Assembly (NCBI GenBank): GCA_936432065.2
Contig: OW386292.2
Coordinates: 127,159,639 to 127,223,638, forward strand
DNA: 64,000 nucleotides
From: Rutpela maculata
Taxonomy: Eukaryota > Arthropoda > Insecta > Coleoptera > Cerambycidae
Direction of reading: 5' to 3'
Positions 36,025 to 47,187 of the stretch are shown here, in pieces. The stretch's first letter is position 1. Each line of letters begins with the position of its first letter. The notes under the pieces were generated by a model, which was not told the DNA's origin, ran no database searches, and worked only from the letters and a program-made list of their open reading frames with translations. Both the position numbers and the translations under genes were made by a program.

Positions 36025-38295
36025 CAGGGTGTTTGGTACATCGATAGAATGTTTTCATTGGGTCATAGTTGGAGTCGTTTGGAACCTATATGGCCATATT
36101 TACCCTTATGCAAAGTCTCACCGTTTTTGAGATATCGCATTTTTAGATATCTTTGCGAAATAGTTGAGTTATTGCTAATACATGTTATTTTTTATGATAC
36201 TAAATACTTTCAGCTTTCTCAAATATTTTTTTTAGATATTCTTAATATGCACTTTGTCGAAACAGCACAAAAGAAAATGCCAAAGTATTGGTACAAAAAT
36301 TACGTAGGTCAATTTATGAGTTGAGATACATTGGTTCGATTTTTTTTTCTATCTTAAGCAAAATTTTCTCAAAAGCGCCACTACTTCTAGAGATTCAAAT
36401 AGTTTTAAAAACTTCTCTATCGCATACTCTTTCCAATGATATACCACGTTATGATAATTATAGTTCATTACCCTGAAAAGGAAAGAATATTAAACGAAAT
36501 CATAGTAAATTCTTTCAGCCGCAAATCGGTGATTTTATTTACTAATATTTAAATTCAGTTTTCTGTGTGTGATATACTGAAATAAAATCAAACGTATTTA
36601 CACGTACATAAACAAGAAATGAAATACACAAAGGGTAGATATCAGGTGACCAAACACAAAAAAATGTTCTTGGTTACCAGTGACACATTTGAACGTTTGT
36701 ATTAAATGCCGTTTTATTTAATTGCTCATAGCATTGTCACCTTTCGTGCAATGGCATATTTTTCTAATGCCGAATATGCCGATATTTTCTTTATGTAAGG
36801 AATAGCCGACGGAAATGCAGCAGCAGCTAAAGATTTTTATCGGGAATGATTTCCAACAATAAGAATTCCCAATGCTCAGGTGTTTTGTAACACATATCGA
36901 CGAATACGTAAAACAGGTAACCTTCATCATAGGGAACGGGTGCATATTGTGCAATATGCTGAAGTAGATGAGCAGATTTTGGAGACTTTCGAAGCAGATT
37001 CTACCTGCAGTATTCGAAAAGTAGTTCTTCAACTGAATTTGTCATTTGTCCACAACTCTTAGAATTGAAGGAAAACATCCATTCTACTACACGCATGTTC
37101 AGGGACTCGAAGAAGGTGGCCCAATACGGAAAACGGCTTTTTGCCGTTTTGGGTTGAACGCTGATCTGGAAGATGAACGTTTTCTTAAAAGTATTTTGTG
37201 GACAGGCGAGTTCGCTCGAGAAAGAATAACAAATTTTCACAATCTTCATTTCTGGGCTGAAGCTGACGAAAAACCGCACATGAAAAAACAAACGTCTTTT
37301 CAATACAAGTTCATTGTGAATGTATGGGCAGCGGTAATTGGCAGAGCTTTCATTGGTCCGTACTGTCTTCCAGACAATTTAAATGGAGACAGTTATTTAG
37401 AGTTTTTGCAGAATAATTTACCATACCTCTAAATGTAAGAGACATTCCCTAATCCTTGGATTGGGAGAAATGGACCAATATTGTGGCCAGTGAGGTTTCC
37501 AGACTTAACGCCCCTTGATTTTCACGTCTGGGTCGAATGAAATAACTAGTTTATGAGATTGAAATAACCGACTATGACCGCCTGCCTTGTATGGAGAATT
37601 AATGAAGCAGGTGCCAGAGTAAAGGAAGAAATGGGGTTAGGCGTCACCACTACCCAAATACGAAAGAGGGCATGTAAATGCATTAGAAGTGGAGGTTCTT
37701 ATTTTGAAAACGAAATGAATTATTCATTAGTTTTAGTTACATTTGCTTTAGTTAGAACTGGAAATAAAAATAATAAAATGGTCAATACTTATTTAATTTT
37801 TTTCCTTATTAAAAATGTAATGTCTACAAATATGTTTCTTTTTTAGTTTAATGAACTATAATTCTGTCATAACGTGGTATACCATTGGAAAGAGTATGCA
37901 ATAGATAAGTTTTTAAGACTGTTTGAATCTCTTGAAGTGGTGCCGCTTTTGAGAAAATTTTGCTTGAAATGGAAAAAAAATTAAACCAATATATTTCAAA
38001 ACATACACTGTACTACATAATTTTATACCAATACTTCGGCATTTCTTTTTGTGTTGTTTCGACAAAGTGGATATTAAGAATATCTAAAAAAAATATTTAA
38101 GAACGCTGAAAGTATTTAGTATCATAAAAAATAACATGTATTTGTAACGACTCAACTATTTCACAAAAATATCTAAAAATGCCGATATCCCAAAAACGGT
38201 GAGACTTTGTATAAGGGTAAATATGGTCATATAGGTTCCAAACGACTCCAGCTATGACCCAGTGAAAACTTTCTATCGATGTACCAAACACCCTG
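36025..38295 (+). mobile_element. Mariner-like transposon (DUF4817-type), dead
   Basis: The left terminus 'CAGGGTGTTTGGTACATCGA' is mirrored at the right ('TCGATGTACCAAACACCCTG'), and the arms can be followed for about 430 bp. TA flanks both ends (36023-36024, 38296-38297). The uninterrupted target is preserved in DNA element copy A near 29468 ('gttatcactatatatttg'), which confirms the boundaries and the TA duplication. The interior carries the transposase relic. Confidence 0.88.
36751..37535 (+). pseudogene. Mariner-superfamily transposase relic
   Basis: From an ATG at 36751 a DUF4817-like helix-turn-helix is readable: 'MAYFSNAEYADIFFM', a stop, 'GIADGNAAAAKDFYRE', a stop, 'FPTIRIPNAQVFCNTYRRIR' and 'KTGNLHH'. 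Later blocks are 'FHNLHFWAEADEKPHM', 'YKFIVNVWAAVIGRAFIGPY' and, after a break, 'WIGRNGPI.WPVRFPDLTPLD' with the last catalytic acid region. The first catalytic acid, expected just before 'FHNLHFWA', is a Gly (TGE in place of an acidic residue). Stops at two positions and at least two shifts also inactivate it. Confidence 0.8.
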
Positions 38296-38869
38296 TATAG
38301 TGATAACACGATAAAAATTGGAGAGACTGTTCCGTTTTTGAGATAGAGCGAGTTAAACGGAAAAATAATTGTTTTATATATCCAAAAGACACCTAATACT
38401 AGAGAAATGGGACGCGAAAACTCGTGGCGCTGTTAAATAATTATTTATAATAAGTTTAATATTTGATAAATGGTAGACTAATAAAATATTAAGATGGAAA
38501 AAATATTTATATTGCCGCATATCAAGGTCCGAAGTCCCTAGCCCTTTTCCTTAATCCTTTATTCCCGCAAACGCATTATGCCCCCTCCCTGCCTTCCTAT
38601 TGCTTGGATTGCGATATACATATTTTTAATTTAAGATGGAAAAGATCTTCACTTACTTGTAAAAAAATTCTCCCCTTAACCCTTTCCTTCGTACTCAAAA
38701 ACGCATTTGAAAAAAATGCAAAAGGTTTTTCCGCTTCCACAAGTTTATTTATTTGAAGAAGATTTAAAAAATAATCAGTTAAATATTAAAGGTAATAACG
38801 AATAAATTCTATTTTGGTTTTTGAAAATCGCACGACAGGGAAAAAAGTTATAGGGGGTCTTAATAACTT

Positions 38870-40030
38870 TCCTGAGGTAAATAAATTCATTTTTTTTTTC
38901 AAATTGTGTCTGATGGACCATAAGCAAAAGCTTTTATCAGTCAGATTTGATTTATTCATGTTTGGCTAACCTAAAGCTAAAGAAATATTAAAGTCTCATC
39001 CATCTTCCTCATGAGGAAAATAAATGCAAAAATTTCATCACATTCAGATCAGTCTGGTTTAATAAAAGCGTTGAGTGAAGAATCCTTAAAGAAGTGCTGC
39101 CCTTATGCGAATTATCGTTCCCGTATTTCCTTCTTTCTCATCTCAGCCCCCGCACGTCTCTATCCACATGTTGTGCGTTGAATGGTGGTGCCACCACTGC
39201 CACCGTCGGCACTTAGCAGAAGCAGTCATAATCTCGCGAGATTTCTCAGCGTTGATGTCGAGCGAACGAGGGTACAAATAAAATACTAATTCTATACGCA
39301 GATTGTAGACCAGTGCAATTAGACGGTCTGTGATTTAACCACTTACATTTATTTCCCGATACGCGAAAAAAATATATTATTGTGTCATTCGATTCAGCTC
39401 CTATTTATGAGTACTTAGTACTTTTAAGACCTCCCAATTGTGTTTAAACAATTAAAAAAAAGAAAATGTAAATGTCGAGAATGGTATTTTTGGCCTTTCA
39501 GCGCTTACGTAGCGAGAATTGTAATAATTATCGACAAAAATGCATTGCACTTCTTTTGTACATCGGATTTTCTACAGATACCTATGTCCGCGAGGGCATA
39601 TTTTTATCTGTTATAATTTTAAGTAAGTAAGTATAAAAGTGACTTTTTTACGCTACTCTGCAAGCGGCACGGGAGGGGACCGACTTAATTAACAAAAAGA
39701 AATTAAGAGAACGTCAGAAAAATTTTAAAGACTTGAGGGAGGTTCTAAATCGCATGCATGATTTTTTGGAGAAATTTGAATCGATTTACGACATTTCTCG
39801 AATTTTAGCCACGCTAAATAGTCAAATTTAAATTACACAAAATATACTGAGTAACTTTTGTTTAAAACTGTTTTTTGTACAATGCATAATATTAATAATG
39901 GAGTGGCAAGCATTAAAAAAATGTTGAAATAAAAAAAAATAGTTAAACATTTTTTGTTATTGAAATGTATTTATAGAAAAAAGAAACACTATTTAATAAA
40001 AATATGCGGCAAGTTCCAGCTATTTAAAAA
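38870..40030. other. No gene recognised
   Basis: The sequence includes a GC-richer patch near 39100-39260 with short inverted words ('ggtggtgccaccactgccacc') but no frame, RNA gene or repeat boundary that can be supported. Confidence 0.35.
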
Positions 40031-40039
40031 TCGATGAAA

Positions 40040-40745
40040 ATGAAAAACCGCTGCCCAAGGAATCACTACTTCCACATCCATATTCTCTATTCAAGTCACT
40101 CATAATGAAAAAACTTTGTATGTGGAAATAATTGTTTATGAAACTTTAATAATATAATATTTGAAATCCTCTACCCCAAAAACCCATAAAACGATACTCA
40201 ACATTGGTAGTGGGGAGGGGTGATAGGGGGTGGTAGTGGGGGGTGGATGAAGTAAAAAAATATTTTGAGGTTTCTAGTTCTTGTACATACACTAAATCAC
40301 AATTTTTTTTCATCCCCTTTAATAAGAGGGTGGGGGGTGGTAACGGGGGTGGCTAATGCCAAAAATTTTTTTGAGAACTTAGCTTCTCTTGTATATACTA
40401 AGTACCAATTTTATGGATTCTTACCTGCTTGGTTTGCCCATTTACCCAAAATTTACCCCAATTTGCCCCCCAACCCTTCGACGGAACAAGATGAAAATAT
40501 AATCTAGTTCCAGATCTCGTTAAAGTACATATGTGTACCAAATTTCGAGTCAATATCTTAAACGGTTCCAGAGTAAATGTGCGCACAAGAAAAAGTTACA
40601 GACAGTCCGACAGACAGGCAGACAGAAATTTTTTTTTTTTTGCTCAAACTTAAAATCTCGACGTTTCATGACATTTTAAGCCTATTTGAACAATAAAAAA
40701 TTTTAAAAATGTTTTTGTCATTACTATACTTCCACTGGATGTGGA
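40040..40745 (-). repeat. Dispersed repeat with tetranucleotide run, copy 2
   Basis: This is an inverted copy of 8197-8925: 'gcccaaggaatcactacttc', the C/G-rich blocks, a (GACA)n-like run near 40600-40625 and the terminal 'cttccactggatgtggaag' occur in reversed order. The 41000-41300 interval between copies 2 and 3 holds only AT-rich sequence. Confidence 0.75.
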
Positions 40746-41299
40746 AGTAAAATTACACTTTTCGGTACCTAACATTAATTGTTTTTATGCGATAAATAAA
40801 ATGAGATGTCAACAATAAATACATTTTTTTAAGAAAAAAAATTGAGCTTGATTTTGTGTCATTATGCTTCATCGACCGCTGAAAAAATACATTAAAACAA
40901 TTGATTCATTATTTATAAATTACTTAACATAACAAGTTTTAAATATTTTTTTTTGTAAATCAATTTCTTCGCTGCATATGCAAAGAGCATTTTTTTTTAA
41001 ATCAATCAATTACATCCTACAAGGGGTGGAAAAGTCCAAATTTATGTTTTTTTTAATGTTTTTTGCGTTAAAAAATACTTATTTAAGAAAAAAATAAAGG
41101 ATGCCATCGTGTAGAGCGACCAAAAATTCGTAAGTAAAAAAATCGACCAAAAATTCTCATAGGGCAGATAATATTTAACTGCTTTAACGGGCTGCTTAGA
41201 GAACAGCGCAAAAAGGTTATTTTGAAGTTTGCGCGAGGGCGCCTTTAGCTTGTGAGCTATAATAGATAAAAATATGCTTTCAGGGACTTTTTTGTACAA

Positions 41300-41965
41300 G
41301 ATACAAGTCACTCACAACGAAAAAATTTTGTATGTGGAAATACTTGTTTATGGAACTTTATTTGAAATTATCTACCCCAAAAACACATAAAACGATACCC
41401 CACATCGGTAGTGGGGTGGGGGGTTGTGATAGGGGGTGGTAGTGGGGTGGATGAAGTAAAAAAATATTTTGAGGTTTCTGGTTCTTGTACACACACTAAA
41501 TCAGATTTTTTTTTTCATCCCCTTTAATAACGGGGTGGAGGTGATAATGGGGGTGGCTAATGCCAAATATTTTTTTGAGAGCTTAGCTTCTCTTGTATAT
41601 ATTAAATACCAATTTTATGGACTCTTACCTGCTTGATTTACCTATTTTCCCCAAATTTACCCCAATTTACCCCCCAACCCATCGACGGAACAAGATGAAA
41701 ATATAATCTATTCTAGATCTCGTTAAAGTACATATGTGTACCAAATTTCAAGTCAATATATTAAACGGTTTCAGAGTAAACGTGCGCACAAAAAAAAAGT
41801 TACAGACAGACAGACCGGCAGACCGACAGACAGACCGACAGACAGACAGACATTTTTTTTTTCGCTCAAACTTAAAATCTCGACGTTTCATGACATTTTA
41901 AGCCTATTTGGACAATAAAAATTTTTAAAAATTTTTTTGTCGTTACTATACTTCCACTGGACGTG
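41300..41965 (-). repeat. Dispersed repeat with tetranucleotide run, copy 3
   Basis: This second inverted copy, next to copy 2, has a longer (GACA/GACC)n run at 41804-41850 and ends 'cttccactggacgtggaag'. The small open frame with TDRQTGRPTDRPTDR is a translation of the microsatellite. Confidence 0.75.
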
Positions 41966-42598
41966 GAAGTAATTGTGTGTTTTTTTACCTCCCGGCCTCT
42001 GCTAATGCAAGATGTGCCAAAACCGATGATTGTATTGTGAGACAACACCTATATCAGTGCCGGTTTATGAACTTGTGCGTCCCTAGGCACTAAATTTTTG
42101 GCGCCCCCTTGGTGGCTAAATGAAATGGCGCCGAAAGCGAAAGCTAGTGTCGCAGGCAAATTCGTCGGAAGTGAAAATTTTTGGCTGGTAAACAAAATGG
42201 CGCCGCAGGCGAAAATTTTTTGCGGCACTACTTTGAATAGTTTGCCAAAAAATGATTTTTTTGGGGTTTTTATTGCTCTTTAATTTTAATTTTGTTATCT
42301 TAAGACGAACCTGAACCAACCTATATTTGTTTAAAAGTAAGTAAGTACAGATGAAAAACTCATTTTTGTTATATTTTACTGAGAATATAATTCACGTGTC
42401 ACATGGTACATTTTTGATTAATTTCATTGGTTAAAATACAGAAACAAAAGAGCATAATAGGCTATCAAATCGGTGATAATTTTATCACCGCATATTGACT
42501 GTCACTTGTTTTTAATGAATAACATAGTTTACTGTCAAAGTGACAGAAAGTTTCAATAGACGCGTCGAAATCAGAAAATAGTGCTCTTAAGCAGAAAA

Positions 42599-42765
42599 AT
42601 GTTTCAACCAGTAGATCACCGTCGATGGGGAGATGCTAGCGAGGAAGTGATTCGAAAGTTAATTGAAAAAAACACAAAAAAATACCAAAATTAATAAATA
42701 ATCTCAGTGGAACCAGTTCATGGAATTTTGCGCTTCAAGGAGAATCAAAATAACGCAAAACGTTT
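42599..42765 (+). pseudogene. Tyrosine recombinase N-terminal fragment
   Basis: From an ATG at 42599 the frame reads 'MFQPVDHRRWGDASEEVIRK' with 'LIEKNTKKYQN', then a stop. In a shifted frame 'QWNQFMEFCASRRIKITQN' follows. This looks like the N-terminal and core-binding part of a Crypton-type (DUF3504-like) recombinase; the catalytic part is absent. A hairpin with 'taacacgtgttatgattaat' and 'gataatcataacactagtta' (about 42787-42925) follows, as it does near the relic at 17126. Upstream, 42000-42470 holds an unclassified repeat with 'aaaatggcgccg'-type words. Confidence 0.5.
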
Positions 42766-43214
42766 ATTATATTCTCTCACCAAATATAACACGTGTTATG
42801 ATTAATAATCGTTGATACCACTCGTTAAAACCTATAGAAAATTGAACTCGTGCTTCGCACTCGGTCAATTTTCATCGGTTTTACCTCGGGCTATCACCGA
42901 TGATAATCATAACACTAGTTATATTATCCCCGAAAATTTCACACCTCTACTTTTTAACCAATAAGATACCTTAATTTTGACTAGTTACCATGGCAATTAA
43001 AAAAATTTCCGGAAATTTTTTCGAGGCGCCACGATATTTAAGTGAAAATTTTTTGACAGTTGAAAAGGTAAACATATGATCTACAACCATTAAATAATGT
43101 AGATATACCTGTGAATAATGCAAAATTTCTGAATTAACATTATTATTTATTATTCGCTATAAAGTTTCATTAAACAGAAAACACAAATTTGTTAAATTAT
43201 TATGCATTAACAAT

Positions 43215-43580
43215 TTATAATTCAAAAAACGTAGGATGTACAAACATAGTAAGATTTAAATGTTGCTTGAATTCTAACCCATCCTCTCTTCTTAATGGTG
43301 AATAGGAAGGTGACGAATTAATTAGATGTCTGTGTTTTAAGACATATATGTAATATTTTGAAACAATTTTGTTCAAATCTCTTTTACGCAAAAGGCCATA
43401 TTTACTTGACATCTGCAGCAGACTTTCTTGGATTTTCGTAAACAAACCATTCGACTCTAACGCTTCCTGATCGCAATCTTCCATTAAATTCGTTAAATAT
43501 ATTAATCTTGGATGACATATTTGCGCTTGACTCAACTCTTTGCAGTATTTACATAAATTGTACTTTTCAAAGCATTCCAT
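43215..43580 (-). CDS. Hypothetical protein or exon, unrecognised
   Basis: A 121-codon frame from an ATG at 43580 reads 'MECFEKYNLCKYCKELSQAQ' (C-x2-C), then a His/Pro segment (ICHPRLIYLTNLMEDCDQEA) and a helical region with 'YGLLRKRDLNKIV'. The composition is protein-like rather than random: Cys pairing, alternating charged and hydrophobic residues, and no low-complexity stretch. No family can be named. It sits between two recombinase relics and could be a transposon-borne accessory gene or a host exon. No splice sites are convincing. Confidence 0.35.
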   Translation of the reverse strand: MECFEKYNLCKYCKELSQAQICHPRLIYLTNLMEDCDQEALESNGLFTKIQESLLQMSSKYGLLRKRDLNKIVSKYYIYVLKHRHLINSSPSYSPLRREDGLEFKQHLNLTMFVHPTFFEL

Positions 43581-44063
43581 TTTTCTCAAATTGTTTAACG
43601 CAAATGCTTACAAGAAATGTTTTACATAAAAATATCTTTGTTTGCTGGTTTACTATATAGTAACTTAATGTAATTTACCAATATAAACCTCATCTGTCAA
43701 AAGCATGGCCGCCTATATCACGGCCACCTACTGCAACAAACCATGTTAATATTATATTTTTTAAATTAGAAGTGTTATGGATTACTTTACATTTCTACCA
43801 CCTTTAGTAACCTAAAATTATGAAAGGGCGATAGACTGAACTAATACCCATCTGAGTTTTAGCATTTGGTGTAACTAAAGTTGGTAATTTTTTTTTATTT
43901 AACGAAATATGGTGGATATACCTATATGATTTTTTTAGAATTTATTTCATGTTGAACTAATATCTTCATTGGCAAATCTCTAATGATATCGACTAATAAG
44001 TAAAATAATAACGAAATAAATTTAATTGTTATAGGTTTTATTAATATTAAAAACACAATTATT

Positions 44064-45218
44064 TTAAATGTTTGTGGGCTGGCTTGAATTGGTGGGTTGA
44101 ATCTGGGTACTTTCTGTTTTATTTTCCATTGTGCTCTGATCATGATTAAACTTGCTAGTACTTGATGAAATTCTCCTCATGGATTCAATCATCTGATGAT
44201 GATGTTCAATGTCCAATTGTAAGTAAGGTTTGATTGACTGACTATTACTGTGTCCAGTAATTTTAATGAGCTGTTGTTCACCAACTCATTCCTTGGCCAA
44301 TTCCGAAACAGCTGTTGCTTTTGCAGAATGATTAGTTATTTTTACTTTTTTAGTGTCAATTCCTATATCAGAGGCTGCTGATTTAAACCATGAAGATATA
44401 ATGTTCTTACCAACTGGGCTATTCTTGTACCATCCTTTCAAGTTGGGTTGACTCCAGTATAGGTTTGGTGTTAAGAATAATCTGTCGGTCTGAATAAGAT
44501 TTCCCCTTTTTTCCATCAACTTCTTAAACAAACGAACCGGACACATTTGTGGATTATCGAAATTTGTAATCAACCATTTACTATCCGACAGTTTTCTAGA
44601 ACCACCTTGTGTGGTTTTGGAGAATATTGAATTATATTCTATCCGACCTTTTGGGTTTCCGAAATTATCAGTTTCTTCTTTGAAGTATTGGATACACGCA
44701 GAATATCCTTCCCCTCCTCTCCATGCCAACTCATGTGAAACTATGTGAAAAAATTTACGCTGCAATCCATCTGGAGTATTTTCATCCCACGTTTCAATAA
44801 TTTTTTTGTATTCGTCGCTGGTTAAGGCTGAAGCACTCACTTTTCTTTTTAATGGGTCTCTCTGTAATTTTTTGCGCTTAGCATCGCGTGCAGCTCAGGC
44901 GGTCGCAAATTCCACATCAGAAAACGGATTAAATTTTATTTTATATTTTTCGTAATAAATTTCTTGTAACTGCTTAGCAGTAGAGTTCCACATCACTTTG
45001 ACCACACTTTCCTTATAATCTTCAAAATTTTTCTTTTTCATATTAAATGCGTAGTCCTCCAGTATAGTAGCCACCTGTACTACACTCATACACTCATGAA
45101 TATAATACAACTTTTCGTCACAAAATTCAACAAACTGTTTCCTTACACTTGATTTTGATTTTCGGGTGTTATCTGGTGTTATATTTTGAATTTCTTGTCT
45201 AATTACTTCGACATTTCG
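44064..45218 (-). pseudogene. Crypton-like tyrosine recombinase (DUF3504 type), inactivated
   Basis: One continuous minus-strand frame, broken only by two TGA codons (44880 region and 44286-44288), spans about 385 codons. N-terminal: 'KSSVRKQFVEFCDEKLYYIH' and 'WNSTAKQLQEIYYEKYKIKF'. After the first TGA come a basic linker (AARDAKRKKLQRDPLKRK) and the catalytic domain: 'HIVSHELAWRGGEGYSACIQ' (first Arg box), 'CPVRLFKKLMEKRG', 'FLTPNLYW', then 'KITNHSAKATAVSELAKE'. After the second TGA are 'VGEQQLIKITGHSN' and 'SIKPYLQLD' with the probable Tyr nucleophile. The H-x-x-R box has Lys where the second catalytic Arg is expected. It is a recently dead copy with very few lesions. From 43600 to 44063 nothing is recognised. 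Confidence 0.7.
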
Positions 45219-45924
45219 CTATACACTTATTAAACTCAACGACAGACCTTTTAAACTAGTAATTATTAAGCTTTGTGACAGAACCGGTTAAACAAAAATG
45301 ACAAATCAACATAATATGTCAGAAACAACAATACCCTGGCCAACTTGACAAGCAGTGAAATTAATTTAAAATGTCAGGTTGGATTAATAATTTTTTTCCA
45401 AATTATGGTGTTAAGTGGTGTGAAATTTTCTTACCGAATACCACGCAAGCTTAAATTATTCCGGGAAATTTTCTTTCGGGCACGAATATTTTAAGAAAAT
45501 TTTCGAAAATAAGTTAAGCTCTTGTGATATTATAAGTGAAAAACATAAGTATAGGACAAAAAACAGCACACAAAAAAGACTTGGAAAAATGGTTCAACAA
45601 AAACTATACAACTAAAAAAGCCAACAAATAATAAAAAATATTTAAAAATAAACAAATCTAGGTTCTAGAAATATATCATTAAATAAAACGAAACACAAAA
45701 CAAAACAAATTGTCAGACTTAAAAAATCTTTTTTCTTACTTGCTTTCTCAGATGCAAACTGATCTATTAGACTAGTTCACAAGTTCAAAGCCGTGTTAAT
45801 ATTTGATAAAGCTCGTAAAAATATGAGATAATTGGATTCGGAATGACGTCTAGAAAAATGTGCAATAATTTCGCACATAAACAATTGCAAAAGTTATAAA
45901 CAAATGAAGATTGAAAAAATAACA

Positions 45925-46733
45925 AGTTTCGTTTTTTGCAAATAACTCGAAAACAATTAGTATTTAAGGAATTTTAAAGAAAGATTCTTAAAGACGAAGA
46001 AATTTCCAATAAAATATTTATAAGAAATACAATGGCAAACAATTTTTTTTTCAAAAATACGTAATTTGTCTGTTTGTTTATAAAATTTATTTAAACAAAT
46101 AGCAACAGAAATTTAAAGTTCATGTAATCTTATAGTATTTTTTAATATAAAAAGAGTAATAATAATTAAAATTAATAAAAAAAACCTCAACTTTTTCATT
46201 TTTTAATTTTTTATTAGGTTAAGTAATTAATAACTAATAGACTATAACAACTAAAAACATCGCAATGTCATAATCCCATAAAGTATAGTTGACACAAGGT
46301 CTGCACAGAGCGAAATAATGTTAGTGGCTTTTGTTTAACAATTATCCGACTTGAAATATAAACGCAAACTCTAAAAAAAATTATTAATTAACAATAGGCT
46401 CATTTTATGAAAAATCAGTGAAACATTTTTTTTTCAACGGGATATTGTTCCTTTAAGTGTCTAAATAATACCATAATATTTTAAAATTTTTAAATTAATA
46501 TTTAATAACATAAAAAAATAATTTTACTTATTACGCCCAGTTTCAGAACATCGTAGCGGCTTAATGTTTTCCGCGGCGAGCTCTATTTTCAACATTAAAT
46601 TAAAATTATTAATATTAGAGATACAGTTTCGGGAGTCGGGACTTTTTTATTGGAAATTTCGTCCTCTTTAAGAAGCTTTCTTTAAAATTTCCTAAATATT
46701 AATAGTTTTCGAGTTATTTGCAAACAACGAAAG
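45925..46733. mobile_element. Terminal-inverted-repeat element bordering the virus-like element
   Basis: 'gtttcgttttttgcaaataa' at the left and 'ttatttgcaaacaacgaaag' at the right are inverted copies. The arms run about 90 bp, through 'tttaaagaaagattcttaaa' and 'gaaatttccaataaaa' or their complements. No coding capacity is present. The interval 45240-45920 to its left is AT-rich with nothing recognised. The right arm ends within about 50 bp of the promoter array of the adintovirus-like element. Confidence 0.65.
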
Positions 46734-46777
46734 TAGAGGTCCTTAGCCGACATTGGGCCTCCCCCCACCACTTTATG

Positions 46778-47068
46778 TGACGTCACGACCTTGACCTTGA
46801 GTGACGTAAGCGTCCTTGAGCTACACACGCTCTTGTACCATATCATTTGACCTTGAAAAGGTACGTTTGCCAAGCACACGTTTTGTACCTTCGTGGCCTT
46901 GACCTTGGATGGCGTAAGCGACCCTGAGATGTAGACACCGCCCGATCTTGTGTTAGGCTTGTACCACATCGCTTGACCTCGAAAAGCACGTTTGTCAAGG
47001 ATAACATGTGTTGTGACGTAGCAGCACGTTGCCATAAAAGAGAGTGGGTTGTAAGAACAAAATCATAT
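46778..47068 (+). promoter_or_regulatory. Promoter array with CRE and nuclear-receptor sites in a tandem 110-bp repeat
   Basis: A CRE palindrome TGACGTCA lies at 46778-46785. Overlapping reverse-oriented half sites CGACCTTGACCTTGA (46786-46800) and TGGCCTTGACCTTGG (46894-46908) each give two YCAAGGYCR matches offset by 6 bp on the minus strand, which is DR0 spacing. Single sites lie at 46848-46856 and, diverged, at 46974-46982. The segment is an imperfect tandem duplication (about 46787-46880 and 46896-47000) including 'gcgtaagcg' in each unit. A TATA-like CATAAAAG (47033-47040) is followed 30 bases on by TCATAT (47063-47068), an initiator-like site. The next gene starts at 47188. Confidence 0.65.
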
Positions 47069-47187
47069 TTAGTCTGATTCGGCTACAGTTAATAAGTGAG
47101 TAGTGTTGTGATCTTAAGTATTTCAAGTAAGAAAAATTTTGTAATATAATTAGTTGGCATTCTTTCACTGTATACAATTGTTTAAAT

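Larger units (their letters stand above)
35757..38860 (-). repeat. DNA element copy B, inverted, interrupted by a mariner-like element
   Basis: On the minus strand it matches copy A from the 'cgacagggaaaaaagtta' region (38840) through the uninterrupted BEL target ('attagtctaccatttatc' complement near 38470) and 'gcgagttaaacgg'-like sequence. It is then interrupted at 38297 and resumes at 36022 with the complement of 'gacctcatttcgttaataaa', ending near the hairpin at 35790. Both ends are truncated relative to copy A. Confidence 0.65.

Noticed and set aside
41736..41918. Asp/Arg/Thr-repeat frame
   Set aside because: It is a translation of the tetranucleotide microsatellite in a dispersed repeat.
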